Assembly: GCA_029531795.1 (NCBI GenBank)
Contig: JAPEIS010000009.1
Location: 2,170,001 to 2,234,000 of the forward strand
Reading direction: 5' to 3'
Length of the DNA stretch: 64,000 bases
Source of the DNA: Sclerotinia nivalis
Lineage: Eukaryota > Ascomycota > Leotiomycetes > Helotiales > Sclerotiniaceae
Shown: positions 1 to 11,645 of the stretch, in pieces
Numbering within the stretch: position 1 is the first letter of the stretch
Layout: every line of letters begins with the position of its first letter
Notes under the pieces: model-generated
Databases searched by the model: none
What the model was told of the DNA's origin: nothing
The model's input: only the letters and a program-made list of their open reading frames with translations
Position numbers and translations under genes: made by a program

Positions 1-94
1 GAGATCCTCGGGTTTTCCAATTGATCGTTTTATATCAAAATATTCAGTTCCCAAACAACAAATCAACAGATTAGAACAATAACACCAAACAAAA

Positions 95-1456
95 ATGTCA
101 ACACCAACACCCCATCCCCAACATGGTGTTCCATGTGGCACCAGTACCCCACGCCCAGGTCTTCGCAATACCGCTGCCCCAGGCGTAAGTCCTCCCTTCC
201 TTTCTGACTCCCAAGTACACATTGCTAATATTAACCAGGTCTCCTTTTACACACCCCTTCAATCTCCTCCCTCTGGCACGGCCCTTTCCACCAATCCCCC
301 CAAACTCTTCACCCCTCTCAAAATCCGCTCCCTCACCCTCCAAAACCGCATCATGCTCTCCCCAATGTGTCAATACTCCGCCTCTAATGGTCATTTCACC
401 CCCTGGCACATGGCCCATCTCGGGGGTATGATTTCTCGAGGCCCCGGTCTTTCAATGGTAGAAGCTACCGCCGTATTACCCGAAGGACGTATCACACCCG
501 AAGATAGTGGTCTTTGGCTCGATTCTCAGGGCGAGAAATTAAAAGAAATCGTCGAATTTGCGCATTCCCAAGGTCAGAAAATAGGTATTCAATTAGGCCA
601 TGCGGGCAGAAAAGCAAGTATGGTAGCACCCTGGCTCGACCGCGCTGCAATCGCTACACCAGATGCAGGCGGGTGGCCTGATAATGTTAAAGGACCAAGT
701 GCGATTCCGTTTGATGGACATCATTGTGTGCCCTCGGCAATGACACTAGAAGATATCCAAGAATTTAAAAACGCATGGGTGGCAGCTCTTGAAAGAGCAC
801 TGAAAGCTGGTTTCGACGTCATTGAAATTCATAACGCGCATGGATATCTTCTCCATGAATTCTGTTCTCCAGTCTCCAATAAACGAACAGATCAATATGG
901 AGGCAGTTTCGAGAATCGCATTCGTTTAACCCTTGAAATTATCGAGCTTACTCGTGAGAATATCCCGGATACAATGCCGCTTTTCTTGAGGATTAGTGCG
1001 ACTGATTGGTTAGATTATGAGGGATTTGAGGAAGATAGCTGGAAAGTAGAAGATTCAGCACGTTTGGCGCAGATTTTGACGGATAAGGGTGTCGATCTCA
1101 TGGATGTTAGTTCGGGGGCTAATCATCCCGCACAGAAAATTACGGCGAGACCTGGATATCAGGCGCCGTTTGCGAAGGAGATTAAGAGGGCGGTGGGGGA
1201 TAGGATGTTGGTTGGTGCAGTGGGGATTATTGCTAGTGGGAAACAGGCGGAGGCGCTTTTGACGGGGAAGGGCGGGGAGAGAGGGGTTGCTGGGGAAGAG
1301 GAGAAGGGAGAGACGGAATTGGATTTGGCGATTGTAGCGAGAGGATTCCAAAAAAATCCGGGATTGGTTTGGGAGTGGGCTGAGGAACTTGATGTTAGGA
1401 TTATGGTTGCGCATCAGATGAGGTGGGGATTTAGAGGGACGGCTGGAGGGCATTAG
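95..1456 (+). CDS. NADH:flavin oxidoreductase, Old Yellow Enzyme family (YqjM-like)
   Basis: FMN-dependent ene-reductase that reduces activated C=C bonds with NAD(P)H. The TIM-barrel starts at PKLFTPLKIRSLTLQNRI. The active-site Cys/Tyr pair is in SPMCQYSA, the flavin-contacting segment in QLGHAGRK, the substrate-binding His pair in IEIHNAHGY, and the C-terminal phosphate-binding end in VARGFQKNPGLVWEWA followed by MRWGF. These are class III OYE hallmarks. The ATG at 95 is preceded by an A-rich leader. The frame is open throughout, but 185-238 is a 54-nt stretch with GTAAGT, a CTAAT branch point and CAG. It is most likely an intron divisible by three without a stop, giving 435 aa spliced versus 453 aa unspliced. 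The natural substrate cannot be read from sequence. Confidence 0.93.
   Translation: MSTPTPHPQHGVPCGTSTPRPGLRNTAAPGVSPPFLSDSQVHIANINQVSFYTPLQSPPSGTALSTNPPKLFTPLKIRSLTLQNRIMLSPMCQYSASNGHFTPWHMAHLGGMISRGPGLSMVEATAVLPEGRITPEDSGLWLDSQGEKLKEIVEFAHSQGQKIGIQLGHAGRKASMVAPWLDRAAIATPDAGGWPDNVKGPSAIPFDGHHCVPSAMTLEDIQEFKNAWVAALERALKAGFDVIEIHNAHGYLLHEFCSPVSNKRTDQYGGSFENRIRLTLEIIELTRENIPDTMPLFLRISATDWLDYEGFEEDSWKVEDSARLAQILTDKGVDLMDVSSGANHPAQKITARPGYQAPFAKEIKRAVGDRMLVGAVGIIASGKQAEALLTGKGGERGVAGEEEKGETELDLAIVARGFQKNPGLVWEWAEELDVRIMVAHQMRWGFRGTAGGH
185..238 (+). other. Probable 54-nt stopless intron in the OYE gene
   Basis: Donor GTAAGT at 185, branch-like GCTAAT near 224, acceptor CAG ending at 238. Length is 18 codons in phase 0 with no stop, so retention would add 18 residues in the non-conserved N-terminus. 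Inferred from splice consensus and from the inserted residues not resembling the family. Confidence 0.7.
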
Positions 1457-2142
1457 GGGGTTTTATTTAGTGGGTGTTGAAGGAGAGATGATGGGACGGA
1501 AGAGAAGAGGGGGGGTAGTGGGGAGTTGGAGTGAAAAAGCAAGAAATGGCGAGAGATATTAAGGAATTGGTTTCTATCCTTCACACTGATGATCAGTTTT
1601 ATCGAAGAGGACATTGTTTTTTCGCTTCTTTATACACACATAATTTTCTAGTTCACTTCTTTTAACATTTGTCTTTATGTTTGTTTTCCTTTTTCGTCAT
1701 CTATCTTCACTATGATATTATCACAATGCCCTTTTTCTACTCGTATAATTTTCACATGTAACTTCTCTTCTCTTGACCGAAATAATAGACAAGTATTTAA
1801 AAACCGCTTTATTGCTCACTCTCCAGTTTTGTCCCCATCAAGTCCAGTATTCTTTCACATCGTTGCTAAGTGTCTACAGATAATTAATGAAATCTCCCAT
1901 GCTTCGATTTGTGCTACTATTTCAATGCATTCTGTATTGCATACAGATATGATGATCACATCTCAATATCTCGTTGCATATCATAGACTCTTCAGCACCT
2001 CAATCTTGTAAAAAAAGGTCCCATTCATCAATCATTGAATCACTAAGATTCTAGTGATGCTATTATTCATATCGTGAAGAGGTGCTGCGTATACATTATA
2101 CATGCATGATAATTATGAAAATATAGTAGAAAATAAACTCCT
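1457..2142. other. Intergenic region
   Basis: AT-rich spacer downstream of the oxidoreductase. Short open frames here lack codon character and neighbours. I see no supported gene, RNA or repeat. Confidence 0.5.
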
Positions 2143-2682
2143 TCATTTCCCTACATCATCCATAGCATCATGATCTTCATCTCCATCATTATCATCATCA
2201 TCATTCCCCTTATCCTCTTTATCACTTCCATCTTCCTCCCCCTTTTCCTCAACAATCATCTCCCTCTCCCTCTCCCCCTTCCTCCCCCCCCTCCAAATCC
2301 CCACCCCCGCCCCCGCCACTCCACCCACAACCACAACCCTCACCCCCCAGCCCATGCAACTCCCCCACCTCTCCACCCACCCCACCACCCCCCTCACAAC
2401 CGGACTAACCCACCTCCTCCTCTCCGCCTCCAACTCCGGATTCACCGTCACAAGCAACATCATCAAAACCCCAAAAATCACCGTCAACATAATCGCCGTA
2501 TATACCTGTACGACCGCCAACAGCATCGCGATATTTTTTGTCGTTTTGAGGACTTCGAAGCCGGAGGCTATTAGGGGGTAGCCGGCGGCGACGAGTGGGG
2601 TTACTTCGGTTTGACCTCGTCGTATCATGGTTTGGGATTGCGTGAAGGCGGTTCGGATTTGTTTGCTGTAGGGGAGACCCAT
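2143..2682 (-). CDS. Hypothetical small membrane protein with acidic tail
   Basis: 179 aa, start ATGGGTCTCCC in an A-rich context. I do not recognise a family. The N-terminal third is soluble with Ser/Thr/Gln. A strongly hydrophobic stretch follows at about residues 50-81 (IAMLLAVVQVY through MMLLVTV), then a Val/Gly-rich possible second membrane segment at about 110-130. The last 45 residues are almost only Glu, Asp, Lys and Asn. The composition suggests an integral membrane protein with a cytosolic acidic tail. The second half is very GC-rich and low in complexity, so the true 3' end could be spliced differently. A real gene is favoured because the hydrophobic part is well formed. Confidence 0.55.
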   Translation of the reverse strand: MGLPYSKQIRTAFTQSQTMIRRGQTEVTPLVAAGYPLIASGFEVLKTTKNIAMLLAVVQVYTAIMLTVIFGVLMMLLVTVNPELEAERRRWVSPVVRGVVGWVERWGSCMGWGVRVVVVGGVAGAGVGIWRGGRKGEREREMIVEEKGEEDGSDKEDKGNDDDDNDGDEDHDAMDDVGK

Positions 2683-4591
2683 TTTTTTGGTTGGGGATGT
2701 GAAGGGAGGGGTATGGTATGGATGGGGTGCAGGAGTTGTTTGTGACGATAGGTTAAATTAAATCGAATCGAGGTTGTTTTAACAGTAATTTTGATGCATA
2801 GAATCAGTCAGTGATCTTTAAGATAATCTTGTTATTGCTACACGATGCGATTGAATATCCAAATATCAAATATGAAATGCGATTCCTTTCGACAATAGCA
2901 TCAGATAACTCGAGAGTATGATATAATGGTGGGTAATAAGTTCATCAGCTTCACGATATATAGTGATTTCAGTGATGCCAGTGAGGGGAGTTCGTGATGG
3001 CGTTTTTGGGGCCAATCGGAATGGAAGCGAAGTTGCTCAAAACAGGAATTTGTTTTATTTCTTGGTAAATGTAAGATCTTAGGATTGGTCGAAACTTTGT
3101 CCATGTGTTTGGAAAGTTATCAGTTTAGTTTTCATAATTCGTACCTAAGTACCTGGTATGATAAATTAAGGTCTCATACGCATTGACGAAAGAATGTCAC
3201 GCTACTGATTGTTATATTTAAATGCGCTCTTCACAAGAAGAGAAAGTCATTCTTGAATAGCACGATGTCTAAGCGAAAAATTTACTCTTGCAGAATGACT
3301 AAAGTTATTAGGAAAGGTTTCTACCCAAAGGGTTGTGAGATGAATTGTATTGTACCGCAGCAAAATCAAGCGGCGACAGGATGAAGCATCTCTGGAGATC
3401 ACTCCCTATGACTGTGGATAGTCGTGGTACAATTTTTCAGTAATGAACCGGCATTAAGGTGTTAGTTCAAAAGACAGTATAATGGCATCTCACTACACCG
3501 TTCCAGCTACACTAACCTGCGACTGACATGATCTAATACTATACGAGGTTGTATGCGATATCATTGCTTCCTAGCGACCGCTCTAGTTGTGGTGGTCCTC
3601 CTCGCAATCAACGGGGTATTATAGCGGATCAATGTGACTGCCGGAGACGAATGAAGGTAATTACTAGGATCGAATGCCTAGAACGACTGGAGAAGGCCAC
3701 GAAATTAGGATGCGAGAAATGCGAAAGCTATTTTATCCGAGACGCTAAGAGAATGCTACTGAGGAGATTTTAAGAAGATGTTGAATTAGAATCGCAGGAA
3801 GAAGGGCTTCTGGAAGAATGTACGAAGGTTTTAGATGGAAAATAACAGAGGCATTGAAGGAGGGATTAAATCGCTGTTAGGTGAAAAGTCTGGATAGGTA
3901 TGTAGCGGGGTGGGACAGAGTGAAGATTAGTTCATTGGAAATGATAGAAAGGCATTTAGGTATAGGAAAGGAAGACGGCGACTTATTGGTTCATGAATAT
4001 AATGATGCAAGAAGTCACGGTTCCATATTTTGGGAGTGAAATAACAGAAAAAATAAAAGCTTTTCTTTGATAAGATAGTGTGAATTTATGTAGGTTGAGA
4101 TACATTATCAAATGCTCCTTCATATGAGAGCAAATTTGGTGTTTATAGACTTTCTACTTGATATGATTTAGATTCGCTAGCTATTTAGATTGATTAGCTA
4201 GAACTCACATATAGAATCTGCTTCCATACGATTCCTCTTCTTAGCTATCATACTATGAACCTACTGCTACCGGTATGTTATCAATAGTCATGAAGATCGC
4301 ACTAGTGAATGACCGTACCAAATGACTGTCTTGAAAAAGCCTTCTGATTAGCCGTACAGTGTAATTCATCTATTATATAAGTTGCTTGCACCTTCATGAA
4401 TTTGAATCTTTCAACAACAACACCAAGTCTAGAATACAGATATTGCAAAGGATTACCTGAACACAACTTTGAGATTCCAGTCCTCATACTTTTCAACACA
4501 TACAATACCACTTTCTTCGACCTCAACATTTCGTACCAAACAACAAATTATCATCACAATAAGGAATTGAGTTCCCATACAAACCAGCACC
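2683..4591. other. Long intergenic region
   Basis: No coding frame that I can support. Short frames at 2901-3104 (minus) and 3549-3773 (plus) have no domain, conserved motif or splice partner. Composition is AT-rich without obvious tandem repeats. The right end carries a promoter-like TATA element near 4374. Confidence 0.45.
4374..4380 (+). promoter_or_regulatory. TATA-like element upstream of the 4592 small ORF
   Basis: TATATAA at about 4374-4380, roughly 215 nt before the ATG at 4592, followed by an A/C-rich leader with CAACAACAACACC typical of fungal 5' UTRs. It supports transcription to the right but does not prove it. Confidence 0.35.
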
Positions 4592-4819
4592 ATGGCGCCC
4601 AGTTTCACCTTTTGGCAAATCGTAAAAGGAGACAATCTTTGTCACATGGCTTCTGCAGATGAATGCACCAGAATGTTCGCCGTTGTTGCGTCAAAGATTT
4701 TGGTCTGTTATTGCTTGAGTTTATTGTTGATCCTGGCCATAAAAGTCCTATTCTTTAGCGACCCATGCTCAGTATGTAGTGCTAAAGCAAAGAATGAGAA
4801 TGCCAGAAAGGGAGAATAA
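4592..4819 (+). CDS. Possible 75-aa single-pass membrane micro-protein
   Basis: Starts at ATGGCGCCC in a good fungal context (CAGCACCATGG). It encodes MAPSFTFWQIVKGDN, then a hydrophobic helix (about residues 29-53, VVASKILVCYCLSLLLILAI), then a short Cys-containing polar tail (DPCSVCSAKAK). No family recognised. An upstream TATA-like element and A/C-rich leader add some support. The frame is short, so chance is a real alternative. Confidence 0.38.
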   Translation: MAPSFTFWQIVKGDNLCHMASADECTRMFAVVASKILVCYCLSLLLILAIKVLFFSDPCSVCSAKAKNENARKGE

Positions 4820-6414
4820 AAGCCATTATTTGCTGGACAACGCAAGCCCTTTGGTAGCTGAAAAGTCTGGTTAGTTTTATGAGATCTTATTCCCGATAGA
4901 TGTTGTGTGGTGTCTTTACTAATATTTGGTAGTTGGCAGCTTACGAATGGAGCCAGTACTTAGCGGTCACGATGCAGATATGGGATAGCGTTGGGAGAAA
5001 GGACAGAGGAGATTATGGATGGATGACACAATCGGGTTAGGAAATAGTTGAGCGGTGATTTATTAGCTTTTAAACAATTCAACAAGGCTTTTCAGCAACA
5101 GGATATAATATCCAGCGTTGAACTATATTGGGTGATTGTATTGAATTGTTGTACCAAATGACTATATTTGATTGAAGAGATATTCAGAATGGCTGTATGC
5201 TTTGGCTATTGATTATAAAAATCATTCATAACTTTTCAATCCATACGCGTCGTGTGGAATTATGTCGAGCGCCTGTTAGACACCACAGGTAAGAAGGGTA
5301 CAACTTGAAAACGGCACCAAAGGAAAATGCCAAAAATTATAGCCAGAGAAGTGTGTATTGCCAGGAGAGTGTTGATAGGTATGGATTTTTGATAGAGAGA
5401 TTCATGGAGGTTTGCTGATGTTTGGTTACTCGATAGCTGGATATTATCTGCATAGAGTTTTCATTCAAAGGACATGGTACGAATCCTGGATACAGCTTAC
5501 AGATCATGGAGGTATGACATTGCGTTTGGATATAGGATTGGGTTTTTCGCGGCTGATTATATGTGAAAGGAAATGGCGTGACATGATAACATTTTCGGTC
5601 GCAGACTGACTAACGATCTGGTAAAAATTGTTTGTAATCAGATCAACATCATCTATATAAGAAAGCGCATAAAATAGATCCACTCTGCGGCTTCTCATCC
5701 CAATTTTTTATCCTCTTCAGCACATAATTCCATCTCTCCTCTCCTTGAAGTTCTCACCGAAGCTATCAACCCTCCACAAGCCCAACCTCAACACCATTGC
5801 GATTTTCTTTAGTCAGAAGCAGCTCATCTACAGAATCCAAAGACTCATTTTTACGCTCAACTCTCTCACACCTCTGCATAAATTTAAGTAAAACAGATGA
5901 AGCATCGATCAATACGTTTTGCTGGGCAGGAGACATACGTCAATCGCCCAAAAAGGGATTGTTTTTTCAGCTGATCTTTTTGTCTTCTCAGCGTTCTGGC
6001 ATGAAGGAAAGAAGATCGGGATCAGAAACTAGGTTAAAAGTAATATTGATTGATGCTACCACTAAACCTCCATGCCCTAATATACATCAGATCCGATCCT
6101 AGTCATATATTTATACCCTTGAAATCTACCCCTACTACAGGATCTTAGGTGCATTTTGACCATGCCATTAGAGTGGGGATGTGTCGCCTAATTAGGCTTA
6201 GGCGTTCGGTTGGCGGGAAAACCCTTCTAACGGATGATCCCTCTCTTGGATCGTGCCGTAGATGGGCACATTTGGCATAGTTGGGGGCCAAGTCAGCCTC
6301 GCTGGTTAGCCCCACCAAACATTCATAATGGTTCTTCTGATGTTGTGCCCACCAAAATCTCGACAAGATTGTGCCATTTATCGGTGCGCGGATTTCTAAG
6401 GCCTCGCGAATGCC
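4820..6414. other. Intergenic region upstream of the NLR gene
   Basis: No supported gene. Short frames at 5412-5698 and 5797-6102 overlap on opposite strands without motifs. The 6120-6414 segment is probably promoter and leader of the NLR gene, whose ATG is at 6415. Confidence 0.45.
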
Positions 6415-6732
6415 ATGGGTTTAAGAGATAAATTGAGGCGGGTTAAGGACTCTCTACGGAGAGAGCCCAACAATAACAAGCCTCTACAGACGCCAGGTGT
6501 GGTCAAACAGCTTGTGGGATCTACCATCACGTCTGCTTATACGTCTACTTCTGCTTTAACCAGTGCGCCTGAACCACTTAGAAATGCGGCTAATATTACT
6601 GCGGGTGGTAAACTTCCCATAAATCCAGTCCCAATTGTTCAAAATAAAAGCCTGGGGGCCATACAGTCTAACGAGTTGAATGATCTTTGGCTACAAGCCG
6701 TTGACACTCTGAAGAGTCAGGAGCCAGATTTG

Positions 6733-6872
6733 GTGAGCGTTTTCAATTCCTTAGGCGTGCACCATCTTATCGATATCAATGATCTCAAATGAGCACGATC
6801 CATGAATTCATTCTCCGATTATTCTTCATGTACTTAAAGCTCCATCGCAGCTGCTAACCCAGCCCTTCTCAG
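6733..6872 (+). other. NLR intron 1
   Basis: Donor GTGAGC, perfect CTAAC branch point at about 6854, acceptor CAG before 6873, phase 0. Splicing restores SQEPDL-MEDYSRILLDE, the family pattern. Confidence 0.8.
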
Positions 6873-7139
6873 ATGGAAGACTACTCTAGAATACTCCTTG
6901 ATGAAGCAAATATAAACCCTGTGGGTGGTATTACTCAAAATGCACCGATTTCCAACGATGCATTAGTGCAGTTGACGAAAGCAAAGCTGGACAATTTTAC
7001 AACTACTTATAGTAGATCTGGTAATATGATCGAAAAGGTGGTCAAAGTCGTGATGGCGGCCAATAATTTCATTGGATCTACTCTTCAGAGTGAACCACAT
7101 GCTGCTATAGCTTGGGCTGGCGTCTCCATGTTTCTCCCC

Positions 7140-7369
7140 GTAAGTAGACTTTTATTGAATGGCTCACGTAGATGCAGAAACGCGCGAACTGTGCGGGTAC
7201 CATCCGTGCTTTCTACCTCTGCGATGTCATATATATTGGACCTGCACCTCTAGCTTTTACTGCCCCAATGGCTGCTGCATGTTGTCCTGCAAAAAAACAA
7301 GAAGACAAATCTCATGCACAAATTGCAAGTTATTGACAAAGACTAACATAAATGCTGACGATGCACTAG
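7140..7369 (+). other. NLR intron 2
   Basis: Donor GTAAGT, branch CTAAC near 7343, acceptor TAG ending at 7369, phase 0. It joins MFLP to LLINPITEKAGRREGLDK. At 230 nt it is long for this genome. Confidence 0.75.
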
Positions 7370-8344
7370 CTTTTGATCAATCCTATCACAGAGAAAGCAG
7401 GTCGTCGGGAAGGTCTGGACAAGATTCCACCACTCATAGATCGATATGCGCTTCTCGAAAGCTCTCTCTGGAATTCAACCAGCAGTGAAGAACAGCGGAG
7501 TAGCACAGTAAAGCTGCGGCTGAGGTCCACCATGGCTAAATTGTACGCATCAATCCTACTTTATGAAGCTCGTGTGATTGTCCAACTTCGCGGAAAGCCT
7601 GTGACCAGATATATCCGAGACGCGTTGAAGCTTAACGACTGGGCAAGTATGTTCAAAGAAATAACCGAGCTCGATCAGCAATGCGGAGATATGATCGATG
7701 CCATCGATCGCGATTTGAATCGCAAGGTAACCCAAGAACAACAGACACTACTGACAAACGCTTCGAATAAGTTTAATGAGGCGCAGGCATTGCAAAGAGC
7801 TAAAGATCATCAGGATTGCTTACAGTCCTTTCGGACTGGGAACTTGTATGAATTACAGAAAAGTCGAAATCCTAATCGTATCCCAGGAACTTGTAAATGG
7901 GTCCTCGAGCATTCTACATTCATCGATTGGAAGCAAGGGAACGGCCCGGGTATTCTCTGGATTTCGGCCGACCCAGGATATGGTAAGACCGTTCTTTCGA
8001 AAGCTCTCGTGGACGAGTGCCTCGTTGCAACTGACCAAAACACAACTATTTGTTACTTCTTTTTTAAGGATATTTCAAAGGAACAGCGCAGTCTTACGAA
8101 AGCCCTTGCTGCCTTGTTACATCAAATATTTTCATCTCAAAACCACCTTTTGGCATACACAGAGTCAAGTTGGGCAAAGAACAATGCTGAAATTGCAAAC
8201 TTGGCTGATGAGATGTGGGATATTATAACGAAAATATCTATGGATCCTAAATCAGGCAATATAATCTGCATACTTGATGCTTTGGACGAGTGCGAAGCTG
8301 CCGGGCGTACTTATTTTCTCAAGCAACTGCAGACTCTATACAAG

Positions 8345-8417
8345 GCAAGTATTATAAGTTTAGTTTTTCCATTGACCCACTGAAATCGGATCCTACTGCT
8401 GACTCATTATTTTGAAG
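8345..8417 (+). other. NLR intron 3, GC-AG type
   Basis: AAG|GCAAGT donor, CTGAC branch near 8397, AAG acceptor ending at 8417, phase 0, 73 nt. It joins LQTLYK to TTASSKSKVKFLITSRPY. No GT donor gives this join in frame. Confidence 0.75.
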
Positions 8418-9693
8418 ACGACCGCTTCATCTAAGTCGAAGGTAAAATTTCTAATCACGAGTAGGCCCTACTACGAAATTGAAGAGGATTTTAAGAGCCT
8501 CACGGATACATTTCCAGGGATCCGCTTGGCAGGTGAGGATACTACGGCAATAATCAAGCAAGAGATCAATCTCGTCATAGACGCCGAGGTGAATAAGCTT
8601 AAACTTCCTTCAAAAGCGGATACTCGACTTCGTACCCGTCTTAAGGACATAGAACATCGAACATATCTCTGGCTTTATCTTATTTTAGATACAATACGCT
8701 TTCGTGCCCAAGCTAGCAAGCGATCAAAGACATTCGAGAAAATACTAGACGAACCATTACCCGCAACAATTGACGAGGCGTAAGTTCTTTCCACCTTCAG
8801 ACCCTTTGTCCATCCTTGAATTGAAGCCATGTTGTCCACTGCATCGGGGTTGATTGGATCAATGTAGACAGTTCTCATTCTAATGATACAAGGAAGAAGC
8901 CATCAAGTTACTCCATATCGTGGTTGGGGCAGAGAGACCTCTAACATTAGAAGAATTCAATATTGCACTCAATATAAATGAATGCTACGACGGATCTCAA
9001 TCATTCGAGGATATCGAGCTTGAGGATTCCGAAACGTTCCCTAAAAGAATTAGGTATCTTTGTGGTCTTTTTGTTTCCGTTTCGGATTCGCGAGTTTATC
9101 TCATTCACCAAACCGCCAAAGAATTCCTGATATCGAAAGACTCAAATCATCGACCAATAGGCTGGAAACATAGCCTAAAACCATACATCTCTCAATCTGT
9201 TTTGGGCAAGATCTGTGTTTCGTACCTCTATCTAAGTATTTTCTCGAAAATGGACACTTGGAATCGCTGCTTTATAATTTCACCCATAGGTGAGCCATAC
9301 ATTCTTGACGATTGTCGGTTCAAATTTTTGAAATATGCAGCAGATAACTGGATGACACATTATGAGAAGTCTCCTGGCAATATTGATTTGCAAACCATTG
9401 TTGACATCTGCTCCCCGACAATCCGCCGCTCGATATGGTTTCAAGCTTGTTTGGGAGGGGAATACCCCCCGAAGCATTTCCAGAACATTGCTTACACCAT
9501 CTCAAATTCATTGAAAGCCAATGATTTTGAAGAAACGAGAGCTATGTCAACGCTTATGGTTGCATCATGTCTTGGCTTTCTCGATATTGCTAAAACACTT
9601 TTGACCACCCCTCTATCACATTCTGAAATATGCCAATATTGGAACAATAAAACAGCCTTATCTTTTGCAATAATTAACGGAGACTATAAAATG

Positions 9694-9760
9694 GTTCGAT
9701 GAAAACCCCCCGAATTTCAACCCCTACCCTCAGTGCTAACATACCTTTTTCCTACCACAG
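9694..9760 (+). other. NLR intron with GTTCGA donor
   Basis: Donor GTTCGA, perfect CTAAC branch at about 9736, CACAG acceptor ending at 9760, phase 0. It joins GDYKM to TELLISAGANID, an ankyrin helix pair. Confidence 0.7.
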
Positions 9761-11645
9761 ACGGAACTACTGATATCTGCCGGCGCCAATATCGACGACA
9801 ACGACTCTAATGGGGAGGTCCAGAGCGCTTTGGAAGTTGCAGTCGAGCACAAGCAAAGTAATATAATATATCTTCTCCTTGATAACAAAGCCGGAACACA
9901 TGCCGCTCTGATCACAGCTGCACGAGAATATTTTGTCCACTGGCAGCCTGGAATTTTTGGCCTCATTTTGGCACGAAAAGGCGCTCTTGTACCACATCTC
10001 CGGGCTCGCCTTCTGGAAATAGCCATATCAATGCATAACCCTACGGATGTTGTGCGGGCTATATATTTCGTGCAGGAATGTCCTCATGAGCCGAGTGTGT
10101 CCGAAACAATGAGCAGCCCCTTGTTTTTGGTACTGTCCCGTGATCCTCCCAATATTGACGCCTGTTCATTGATCATAAATGATTCGGCAATACATGACAT
10201 CGATAATTGCTGGCGATCCAATGGCAGTAGTTCTTCAGGAGTTTATTTCATTGCTTCCCTTGGCGAAGTCAGGCTCTTGAAGCTTTTGACGGCTCGCGGT
10301 GCATCCCTCGATATGGATTCCAACGGTTCTGCATTTTATCAGGCGGTCAACAGCGGAAATGTTGAATGTGTCAAGTTTTTCATTGAAGAAGACCCTGGAA
10401 TTTCAACGCTTTATATCAATGGGAACATAAATTATTCACCTATACTAAATGCGGTCGAGAAAGGCAATCACAATATGGTGAGATATCTTATAGAACACGG
10501 TGCAGATGCCAGTCGAGGCATTGGTCACTGGTCCGGTTTTGAAAAAGAACTTTACTACTTCACTATCCTGACTGCGGTTGAAATGGGAAAAACGCCGAAG
10601 TCTTCTGGCATTGTCAAAAGAGATACCAGACAAACGCTCATTGATTTGTCAATTCAGCAAATCGAGGAGTTAATTGGGTACGGTTTTGATATCAATTGCG
10701 AAGTTAGAGGCGGAATTTTTCTGTCTCATGCAGCATCTTCTGGGAATCTTGATAGGGTCAAATGGCTAATTGACCATGGGGCGAATGTTGATGGACATTT
10801 CTCTGGTGGGCGGTCTATCCTTTCGTCGCCCTTAATGGAGGCTATATGGGGCTGTGATGGTCCGTCCTCTGTTAGAGATTCTCCTTGATAATGGTGCAAG
10901 CGTTGATGGGCCCAAGGGCTACAAAGTGTGTAACGGTCCCATTGTGGCATCTTCTGTCCATCTTGCTATAATCAAGGATGACGTGGAAGTCTTGCGGATT
11001 CTGCTTGAGCACAATGCCGATGTCAATCTCCAAGGGGATAAATATGGAATACCTCTTAAAGAAGCAACTGCCAACGGGCAGGTCAACCTTATGAGACTTC
11101 TAGTGTCTCACGGTGCAGACGTTAATGCAATAGGACAAGGCATTCCGGTATTACACGAAGCAATATTCAATCGACAACTGGAGGCAGTGGCAGCTTTGCT
11201 TGATCTTGGTGCTTATATAAACATTATTGATTATGTCCGAGGCACGCCATTACAATTGGCAGAGGCTATGCATTATCCAGAAATGGTTTCTCTGTTACAA
11301 AGACGTGGAGCGATAGAAGTCTGCAATTTAAAATCTGCGGGAACTTCATATTTTTGTCGTCAAGCTCGTGGCCATACATCAACAGCATCCTTAGTTTTGT
11401 CAAGAAAGGAAATTGAAACGCCCGACTCAGACGTGTTTTCGCGCCGCCGAAGTGTCGCCCTTCAGACGTGGGCCACTTATGGTTTCGATTATCATGGGGA
11501 AGAGTTTGTTAGTATTTTTAGTGAAGGGGGATTTTTCGATGATGTGTCAAAATTATGCCTAGGTTCTGGAGAAGGGAAAGGAGAGGAAGGAGCAGAGAAA
11601 GGCAGCGATGATGAAAGCAGCGCTGCTTTGACCCAGCCACGCTAA

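Larger units (their letters stand above)
6415..11645 (+). pseudogene. NACHT-ankyrin STAND/NLR protein, interrupted by two frame breaks
   Basis: Fungal NLR-type signal NTPase of the kind linked to non-self recognition. Exons fit 6415-6732, 6873-7139, 7370-8344 and 8418-8779, then about 8893-9693 and 9761 onward. The N-terminus matches the fungal NACHT-associated helical domain (LWLQAVDTLKSQEPDL joined to MEDYSRILLDE, then FLP joined to LLINPITEK). The NACHT has a P-loop in ISADPGYGKT, Walker B in CILDALDECE and sensor FLITSRPYYE, followed by the winged-helix-like part (ERPLTLEEFN, YLIHQTAKEFL). Ankyrin repeats run from about 9540 to 11300 (ELLISAGANID, MVRYLIEHGADA, VKWLIDHGANVDG, LRILLEHNADVN, MRLLVSHGADVN). 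Two problems: no acceptor joins exon 4 (donor 8780) in frame to EEAIKLLHIV at 8893, and a GGGG run at 10848-10851 shifts the ankyrin frame by one. Either the allele is dead or there are assembly errors. Confidence 0.85.

Noticed and set aside
2170..2574. Pro/His-rich plus-strand frame
   Set aside because: Shadow of the acidic and Val/Gly-rich membrane protein on the minus strand.
7159..7488. Cys-rich 109-codon frame in NLR intron 2
   Set aside because: It crosses the acceptor and exon 3 in a wrong frame; splicing over it restores the family sequence.
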